From positions 1-11,692 of the forward strand of contig NZ_JBQCCV010000149.1 of assembly GCF_051961875.1 (NCBI RefSeq): a stretch of DNA of 11,692 nt, given 5' to 3'. The notes below the pieces were generated by a model. That model ran no database searches and had not been told where the DNA came from. It worked only from the letters and a program-made list of their open reading frames with translations. The DNA comes from Intrasporangium_A sp051961875. Its GTDB lineage: Bacteria > Actinomycetota > Actinomycetes > Actinomycetales > Dermatophilaceae. Every line of letters begins with the position of its first letter. The stretch's first letter is position 1. The translations under genes were made by a program, and so were the position numbers. Of this stretch, positions 6,518 to 11,692 are shown piece by piece.

Positions 6518-8038
6518 ATGACGAGTGTTGACCTGCCGAGTGTCGCGCGACCCGACGACCTGCGCCGCATCGTCGACTGGACCGCGGCGGAGCTGTCGTC
6601 GGCGATCGGCTCGCGCCTCGTCACCTGTGTCGAGGTCATGACGGCGTACCTCGACCACATCGACAGGGTCAACCCGCAGGTCAACGCCATCGTCGCCATG
6701 CGGCCCCGCGAGGAGCTGCTCGCGGAGGCGGCCGAGAAGGACGCCATGCTGGCGCGCGGCGAGCGGCAGGGCTGGATGCACGGCTTCCCGCACGCGGTCA
6801 AGGACCTCTCCGACGTCCGCGGCCTGCCGACGACCAAGGGCTTCCACCGGCCGCTCGAGTCGGTGCCTCCGGCCGAGTCCGACACCATCTTCGTCGAGCG
6901 GATCCGGGCCGCCGGCGCGATCATCATCGGCAAGACGAACACCCCCGAGCTCGGCCTGGGCTCGCACACCTACAACCCGGTCCACGGCACGACCCGCAAC
7001 CCCTACGACCTCGGCCGCACGGCCGGCGGCAGCAGCGGCGGTGCCGCCGTCGCCGTGGCCCTGCGCATGGTGCCGGTGGCCGACGGCAGTGACTTCATGG
7101 GGTCGCTGCGCAACCCGCCGGGCTGGACGAACGTCTACGGCCTGCGCCCCTCCTTCGGTCGCGTCCCGACCGGCGGCGGCGACGTCTTCGTCAACCAGGG
7201 CAGCGTCGACGGCCCGATCGCGCGGACGCCGCTCGACCTCGCGCTGCTGCTCGACACGATGGCCGGGTATGACGCCCGCGCGCCCCTGTCGATCCCGGCC
7301 CCAGGCGTCGACCACGCCGCCCTCAGCGAGCCCCTCACGGGGGGCCGGATCGTGTGGTTCCGCGACCTCGGCGGCTACCTGCCGATCGAGCCGGAGGTCC
7401 TCGAGGTCTGCGACGCCGCGGTCGGGCAGCTGAAGGACCTCGGTTTCGACGTCACCGTCCTCGACGACCTGCCCGCCCACGGCAGCTTCACCGGCACCGC
7501 CGACCTCTGGGAGCTCTGGCGCACCTACCGCCATGTCCTCAGCGGCGGCTCCAACATGGGGCTCTACGACGACCCCCGGACCCGGGCGATGCTCAAGCCG
7601 GAGGCCATCTACGAGATCGAGGGGATGCTCCACGGCCTCGACGGCGCGGATCCCATCACGGCCGCCCAGATGTTCGCCGCCTCGGTCCGCCGCTCCGACC
7701 TCTACCGCGGGTTCCTCGGACTGTTCGAGGCGGCCGACTTCGCGCTGCTCCCGACCGCGCAGGTCATGCCCTTCGGGATCGACATCACCTGGCCCGACGA
7801 GGTCGCCGGCCGGCAGATGTCGTCCTACCACCGGTGGATGGAGGTCTCGACGGTCGGCACGCTGCTCGGCGCCCCGACGCTCGCGATGCCCGCCGGGTTC
7901 GGCCCGTCGGGGCTGCCGATCGGCCTGCAGGTGATCGGCCCGAACCACGCGGACACCGCCGTCCTGCGCCTCGCCGCCACGTGGGACGCCGCCACCCGGT
8001 GGCCCGAGCGGCGACGTCCCGCGATCCTCGACTCCTGA
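6518..8038 (+). CDS. Amidase signature (AS) family hydrolase
   Basis: Cytoplasmic hydrolase of carboxamides or similar C-N bonds; the exact substrate cannot be read from the sequence. Seen: the Ser-cisSer-Lys triad of the family, with Lys95 (HAVKDL), cis-Ser172 in the glycine/serine loop GGSSGG (170-175), and nucleophile Ser196 in GSDFMGSLRNP. The 24-residue gap between the two serines is the classical spacing. The length of 506 residues is normal for the family, and the C-terminal GLPIGLQVIGP (465-475) is also typical. There is no signal peptide. GAGGAG (6507-6512) is spaced 5 nt before the ATG. Met194 stands where most family members have Gly. The gene converges on the S51 gene with only 4 nt between stop codons. 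No GatB or GatC-like neighbour is present, so it is not the tRNA amidotransferase subunit GatA. Confidence 0.94.
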   Translation: MTSVDLPSVARPDDLRRIVDWTAAELSSAIGSRLVTCVEVMTAYLDHIDRVNPQVNAIVAMRPREELLAEAAEKDAMLARGERQGWMHGFPHAVKDLSDVRGLPTTKGFHRPLESVPPAESDTIFVERIRAAGAIIIGKTNTPELGLGSHTYNPVHGTTRNPYDLGRTAGGSSGGAAVAVALRMVPVADGSDFMGSLRNPPGWTNVYGLRPSFGRVPTGGGDVFVNQGSVDGPIARTPLDLALLLDTMAGYDARAPLSIPAPGVDHAALSEPLTGGRIVWFRDLGGYLPIEPEVLEVCDAAVGQLKDLGFDVTVLDDLPAHGSFTGTADLWELWRTYRHVLSGGSNMGLYDDPRTRAMLKPEAIYEIEGMLHGLDGADPITAAQMFAASVRRSDLYRGFLGLFEAADFALLPTAQVMPFGIDITWPDEVAGRQMSSYHRWMEVSTVGTLLGAPTLAMPAGFGPSGLPIGLQVIGPNHADTAVLRLAATWDAATRWPERRRPAILDS

Positions 8039-8042
8039 CGGC

Positions 8043-9932
8043 TCAGCGGGCCGAGCGGACCTGCTCTCCCGGGGCGAAGACGTCGAGCACGACGTTCTGG
8101 GCACCCAGGGCACCGCTTGGCGCCACGCTGTAGGTCGCCGCGCGTGCATCGAGCACGACGACCGACCCGGTGCCGATGACCTCAGTGCGACCCGGCCCCA
8201 GCACGAGGGCGGTGTCCTCGCCCAGCCCGACCGCGAGCTGCGACGGAGCGACCCGGCCGAGGTCATAGAGCCGACCCCAGCGGTAGTCGTAGGTCAGCGT
8301 CGGTACGAGACTGAGGTCGACGAGCCCGAGGCCGCGCTGCCACTGTGCGTCATTGGCCCGGAAGTAGGCAATCGCCTCGTCCTCGTAGTTCCGTCCGGTC
8401 GGATCGGCCTTCGGGGACCACCACGTGCCGAGAGCGGCAGCCATGTGCCGGTCGGCCAGCACGGCAGGCGCGTGCGACACCGCAGCCGAGACCCGCTGAC
8501 GGAAGACCCGGTCCGCCAGTGCGGGGGCCAAGGTGGTGGGGTTCTGCGCGACGAGGACGACTCCCGCGGCCCGCGACAGGTCGAGGCCGTCCCAGCCCTC
8601 GCCGCGGTAGGCCACGACGTCCACGGACCCACGCCAGCCCGCCGTTCCCAGCCCAGCGGCATACCGCCGCGCCGTTGCGACATCGCCTTGGCCCACCGAC
8701 AGCACGACGATGCGGGCAGTTGCGCCCCGGGTGCCGACGGCCCGGGTGGCCGTGCGCACGAAGTCCGGCACGACGCCGGCGCTGAAATCGCCGCTGACGT
8801 CTCCACCGAGGTAGAGGGTGCCGCCGGCGGAGGGGCCCCCTGCGATGGTCCACGGCTTCACCTTGGGGGTGGGCACTGGCGTGCCGTCGACGCTGAGGCG
8901 CCGCGTCGCCATGTCGTATGCCGCCCCGCCGGGTGTGAGCAGGTGCGTCAGGACGCGTCGGGCCGAGAGCAGCTCGGTTTTGCCGACCCACTGGTGCGTG
9001 GCTCCCAGCGTCTCGAAGTCGACGACTGCGACAGCGCTCGGGCCGAAGACGCCGCTCAGTGTGCGGTCGCCGGTGTTGCGGATTCCCGTCCCGTAGTCGA
9101 CGCCCACCCCGAGGCGGCTCTCGCCGCCGAAGCGCTCGTCGCTGCTCGCGATCGTCGAGACGAGCCGGGCGAACCGGCCCCGCTGGAAGAAGTGTTGATC
9201 GAAGATCGCCCGTGTCGAGCCGAACGACAGGCCGCGCTCGGCGTCGGTGTCGTCGCCCCACCACATGAGGGTGCTGCCACGGCGGAAGCCGTCCCATGGG
9301 CCGAGGTCGCCGTCGTAGCCGTTGATCATCGACCGCGACTGGACGGCCGCACCCGCGCTCGTGCCGGCGACGACCGCACCGCGGGTGGCCGCGGCGGCGA
9401 GGGCCGCCTCCGCCGGGGTGTCCGCAAGCACCTCCATCGCGATGCCCTGGTCGCCCCCGAGGATGTAGATGCCGTCGGCGCTGCCGATCGCGGTCGAGTT
9501 GGCCGGATCGAGGGCGTCGGCCCGGTTGAGCAGGACGGCGAGGGTCGCGTTGCAACCGGTCTTGGGTGCGGTGACGACTCCGTCGCAGATCCTGCCGATC
9601 TGGTCGGTCCGGTTCTGCGCGAGCTGGAGGTTCTCCGCGCGCTCCTCGTCGCTGTTGCCGTAGGACGAGGGCACGACGACGAGCCGCACGGTCGGGCCCG
9701 TCGCGCGCTCGGCGGCTGCGCGGGCGAAGGCCTGGAGCGACTCGGTCTCGTAACCGCCCCCGATCGGGATGGTCAGCGTGGGCGGCGTGGATGCGGCGCC
9801 GGACGTGGCGCTCGCGAATGCAGCGCCGGGCTCGGCGCTCGCGGCCGGCACCGCGACCGCGGCGCAGAGCGCGACGGCGACCCCGGTGCTGAGCAGGGTG
9901 AGGGAGTAAACACCTCGGCGATGGTGTGTCAT
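8043..9932 (-). CDS. Secreted cyanophycinase-like protein (peptidase S51), two tandem S51-like halves
   Basis: Exported serine hydrolase related to cyanophycinases, enzymes that cut the Asp-Arg polymer cyanophycin. Seen in 629 residues: a clear signal peptide (1-33, basic MTHHRR, hydrophobic run, AxA at 31-33). The N-terminal domain (about 52-310) has IGGGYE at 57-62, YILGGDQ at 156-162, nucleophile Ser192 in AGTSAGAAV, a His247 candidate in FDQHFFQRGR, and LGVGVDYGTG at 275-283. The second half (about 371-600) repeats the order: LYLGGD, AGVVLVAQNPTTL, a helix LADRHMAAALG in place of the nucleophile elbow, then LAVGLGEDTALVLGPG. It lacks both Ser and His, so it is probably non-catalytic. Two Cys (116, 127) in the mature chain may pair. 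Usual cyanophycinases are about half this length. The ATG at 9932 is supported by the signal peptide and a -10 box 6 nt upstream. The natural substrate may be another peptide or isopeptide. Confidence 0.88.
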   Translation of the reverse strand: MTHHRRGVYSLTLLSTGVAVALCAAVAVPAASAEPGAAFASATSGAASTPPTLTIPIGGGYETESLQAFARAAAERATGPTVRLVVVPSSYGNSDEERAENLQLAQNRTDQIGRICDGVVTAPKTGCNATLAVLLNRADALDPANSTAIGSADGIYILGGDQGIAMEVLADTPAEAALAAAATRGAVVAGTSAGAAVQSRSMINGYDGDLGPWDGFRRGSTLMWWGDDTDAERGLSFGSTRAIFDQHFFQRGRFARLVSTIASSDERFGGESRLGVGVDYGTGIRNTGDRTLSGVFGPSAVAVVDFETLGATHQWVGKTELLSARRVLTHLLTPGGAAYDMATRRLSVDGTPVPTPKVKPWTIAGGPSAGGTLYLGGDVSGDFSAGVVPDFVRTATRAVGTRGATARIVVLSVGQGDVATARRYAAGLGTAGWRGSVDVVAYRGEGWDGLDLSRAAGVVLVAQNPTTLAPALADRVFRQRVSAAVSHAPAVLADRHMAAALGTWWSPKADPTGRNYEDEAIAYFRANDAQWQRGLGLVDLSLVPTLTYDYRWGRLYDLGRVAPSQLAVGLGEDTALVLGPGRTEVIGTGSVVVLDARAATYSVAPSGALGAQNVVLDVFAPGEQVRSAR

Positions 9933-9938
9933 GCGGGC

Positions 9939-9944
9939 ACGCTA
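9939..9944 (-). promoter_or_regulatory. -10 box TAGCGT, predicted leaderless promoter of the S51 gene
   Basis: On the minus strand TAGCGT is followed by six bases (GCCCGC) and then the ATG at 9932, so the expected transcription start is the start codon itself. There is no ribosome site and no clear -35. Confidence 0.5.
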
Positions 9945-9994
9945 GCCGCTCGGGTCGCCCTCCGCCCGGCGAAACAGAGTGCACCCGTGCCCGG

Positions 9995-10011
9995 GGTCCC
10001 GGTGGACCACC
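9995..10011. promoter_or_regulatory. Overlapping inverted repeats, candidate operator of the acyl-CoA ligase promoter
   Basis: GGTCC-CGGT-GGACC (9995-10008) and GGTGG-A-CCACC (10001-10011) overlap. The second is centred about 17 bp before the TAGTGT box, where a -35 would lie, so a repressor bound here would block polymerase. No regulator gene is adjacent within the window, so the identity of any binding protein is unknown. Confidence 0.3.
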
Positions 10012-10022
10012 GCTGGCACGGT

Positions 10023-10028
10023 CTAGTG
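10023..10028 (+). promoter_or_regulatory. -10 box TAGTGT of the acyl-CoA ligase gene
   Basis: TAGTGT in the context GTCTAGTGTCGG fits the TANNNT pattern seen at other genes here. A start near 10035 gives a leader of about 50 nt that carries a good ribosome site. Confidence 0.4.
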
Positions 10029-10084
10029 TCGGAGCAACGCGAACCAGACGCCTCGCCCTGTGGGGCCGAGCCCGAGGAGTGCCG

Positions 10085-11602
10085 ATGAGCCACGCCCTGC
10101 GCAGCAGCACCGTCGACGGGATCATCCGCCGCAGCGCCCACACCTTCCGCGACCGGGTGGCCCTGGTCTTCGGAGAGCGCGAGTGGACGTATGCCGCTCT
10201 CGACGACGCCGTGTCGCGCGCGGCGAGCCGGTTGCTGGGTCTCGGCCTCGCCAAGGGGGACCGGGTCGCCGCCTACGGCAAGAACTCGGACGCCTACCTC
10301 ATCGGCTTCCTCGCCTGCGCCCGAGCGGGGCTGGTCCACGTCCCGCTCAACTACAACCTGACCGGCGCCGAGCTCGGCTACCTGCTCCAGCAGTCCGGCG
10401 CGCGGGCGATCCTCGTCGACCCCGCCCTCGAGGCGCCCCTCGGGGGCGTCGATGCCGAGGTGCTCGACCAGCTCGAGCACCGGATCCCCCTGCGCGACAA
10501 GGCTGGGTCGATCATCGAGATCGCGACCGTGGGTGTCGTCGCGGGCATCGAGGTCGACGTCACGGACACCGACCTCTGCCAGTTCCTCTACACCTCCGGC
10601 ACCACCTCCCGGCCCAAGGCGGCGATGATGAGCCACCGGGCCCTCGTGCACGAGTACGTCTCGTGCCTGGTCGGCCTCGACCTCACGCCGGAGGACGCGC
10701 CCCTGCACGTCATGCCGCTCTACCACTCGGCGCAGATGCACGTCTTCCTCATGCCGTGGCTGGCCATCGGCGCGACGAACACCCTCCTCGAGGTGCCCGA
10801 CGCCGGAGAGATCCTGCGCCGGGTGGAGCAGGACGGCCACCGGGCCTTCTTTGCGGCACCGACCCTCTGGGTCGCCCTGACCAACCACCCGGACTTCGAG
10901 ACCCGCGACCTGTCCGGCCTGCGCAAGGCCTACTACGGCGCCTCGATCATGCCGGTACCGATCATCAAGCGGCTCGAGTCGAAGATGCCCGGCCTCGGGT
11001 TCTACAACTGCTTCGGCCAGTCGGAGATCGCCCCGCTCGCGACGATCCTGCGGCCGGAGGAGCACGCCGACCGCCCCGACTCGGCAGGGCGCCCCTGCCT
11101 CTTCGTCGAGGCTCGGGTCGTCGACGGCGAGGGCAACGACGTGCCCGTCGGCGAGACCGGCGAGATCGTCTACCGGTCGCCCCAGCTCTGCGACGGCTAC
11201 TGGAACAACCCGGAGGCGACCGAGGAGGCCTTCGCCGGCGGCTGGTTCCACTCCGGGGACCTCGTCCGGATGGACGAGGAGGGCTACGTCTTCGTCGTCG
11301 ACCGGATCAAGGACGTCATCAACACCGGCGGCGTGATGGTCGCCTCCCGGGAGATCGAGGACGCCCTCTACACGCATCCCGCCGTCGCCGAGGTCGCGGT
11401 CATCGGGGTGCCGGACGAGAAGTGGATCGAGGCGGTGGCGGCGTTCGTGGTGCGCAAGGCCGACGTCACCGAGGACGAGCTGGCCGCCCATGCCCGCAAC
11501 ACCTTGGCGGGCTTCAAGATCCCGAAGCGCATCACGTTCGTCGACGAGCTGCCGCGCAACGCCTCCGGCAAGATCCTCAAGCGCGAGCTGCGGGGCGCCT
11601 GA
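10085..11602 (+). CDS. Acyl-CoA synthetase / AMP-forming acid-CoA ligase (FadD-like)
   Basis: Activates a carboxylic acid with ATP to an acyl-adenylate and then to an acyl-CoA, in the cytoplasm. Seen in 505 residues: phosphate-binding loop YTSGTTSRPK (169-178), PLYHSAQMH at 211-219, acyl/adenine-site YYGASIMP (283-290), the YNCFGQSE motif (307-314), GWFHSGDL at 386-393, hinge region DRIKD (406-410), and the C-terminal catalytic Lys496 in NASGKILKREL. All residues needed for both half-reactions appear intact. The hinge is followed by NTGGVMVASREIEDAL rather than the commoner S-G-G-E-N-I-Y-P, a variant I associate with some actinobacterial enzymes. The ATG at 10085 follows GAGGAG (10074-10079) by 5 nt; a longer open frame upstream is not needed. 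Substrate chain length cannot be judged. Divergent from the S51 gene. Confidence 0.93.
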   Translation: MSHALRSSTVDGIIRRSAHTFRDRVALVFGEREWTYAALDDAVSRAASRLLGLGLAKGDRVAAYGKNSDAYLIGFLACARAGLVHVPLNYNLTGAELGYLLQQSGARAILVDPALEAPLGGVDAEVLDQLEHRIPLRDKAGSIIEIATVGVVAGIEVDVTDTDLCQFLYTSGTTSRPKAAMMSHRALVHEYVSCLVGLDLTPEDAPLHVMPLYHSAQMHVFLMPWLAIGATNTLLEVPDAGEILRRVEQDGHRAFFAAPTLWVALTNHPDFETRDLSGLRKAYYGASIMPVPIIKRLESKMPGLGFYNCFGQSEIAPLATILRPEEHADRPDSAGRPCLFVEARVVDGEGNDVPVGETGEIVYRSPQLCDGYWNNPEATEEAFAGGWFHSGDLVRMDEEGYVFVVDRIKDVINTGGVMVASREIEDALYTHPAVAEVAVIGVPDEKWIEAVAAFVVRKADVTEDELAAHARNTLAGFKIPKRITFVDELPRNASGKILKRELRGA

Positions 11603-11606
11603 AGAC

Positions 11607-11659
11607 GAGGTATGCCGCTGGGCCGGCTTACCACGGTAGCCCGCCCAGCGGCAAACCTC
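11607..11659 (+). terminator. Long hairpin after the acyl-CoA ligase gene; repeat copy 2
   Basis: The arms 11607-11628 and 11638-11659 pair over 22 positions with only two mismatches, closing a 9-nt loop, 4 nt after the stop. It lacks a T-run. The left arm begins GGTATGCCGCTGGGCCGGC, nearly the same as the hairpin after the membrane-protein gene (4671-4689). The near-symmetry could stop transcription from both sides. The last 33 bases of the window show nothing further. Confidence 0.75.
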
Positions 11660-11692
11660 TACTCGGGGGCTGTCAGCCAGCCGCTCCAGCCG

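Noticed and set aside
6513..6521. Two-codon start-stop frame (ATG ACA TGA) overlapping the amidase start
   Set aside because: Too short to judge; the ribosome site is better spaced for the amidase ATG, and such a frame arises easily by chance.
5978..8266. Very long open frame on the minus strand opposite the small hypothetical and amidase genes
   Set aside because: Its translation is low-complexity Arg/Gly/Val/Asp-rich sequence without motifs, and the plus strand carries the complete catalytic motifs of an amidase. It is a high-GC antisense artefact.
8445..10088. Long open frame on the plus strand opposite the S51 gene
   Set aside because: The minus strand has a signal peptide and the S51 active-site motifs; this frame shows no motif and only compositional bias.
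9929..11491. Long open frame on the minus strand opposite the acyl-CoA ligase
   Set aside because: Antisense shadow: composition is biased to Val/Asp/Glu/Gly and the ligase motifs on the plus strand are intact.

Overview
The window is about 70% GC with strong third-position G/C bias. It has no phage, transposon or CRISPR signature and carries typical high-GC Gram-positive families: a secreted tripeptidyl-aminopeptidase-like hydrolase, a NarL/DesR-type two-component system, a DUF1990 protein and FadD-type acyl-CoA ligases. I infer an actinobacterial chromosome, possibly order Micrococcales; the lower ranks are a guess.

Layout: 9-1628 (+) secreted alpha/beta hydrolase, cut close to its start by the window edge. 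1723-1878 (+) a tRNA-Thr(CGT) unit with a TATACT -10 box and a strong hairpin terminator. 2022-3843 (-) sensor kinase then response regulator, 7 nt apart. 3995-4669 (+) a multi-pass membrane protein divergent from the kinase, with a perfect 7-3-7 inverted repeat in the shared upstream region. 4776-5824 (+) a putative lipoprotein coupled through TGATG to a DUF1990 protein. 5919-6320 (+) a small hypothetical protein with a repeat tail. 6518-8038 (+) an amidase-signature hydrolase. 8043-9932 (-) a secreted cyanophycinase-like (peptidase S51) protein convergent with the amidase. 10085-11602 (+) an acyl-CoA synthetase divergent from the S51 gene, ending in a long hairpin.

How the genes relate: the kinase/regulator pair and the membrane protein form a plausible sense-and-respond module. 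The lipoprotein and DUF1990 genes form a transcriptional pair. The amidase, S51 protein and acyl-CoA ligase are separate units that could serve scavenging of amides, peptides and acids, but nothing in the sequence ties them into one pathway.

Most noteworthy: (i) the S51 protein looks like an internal tandem duplication whose second half has lost the catalytic residues; (ii) four genes have a TANNNT box 6-7 nt before their ATG, predicting leaderless mRNAs; (iii) a palindromic operator candidate sits beside the two-component system; (iv) a 19-nt sequence, 18/19 identical, starts the hairpins just after two unrelated genes. I saw no clear evidence of a wholly new multi-gene system.
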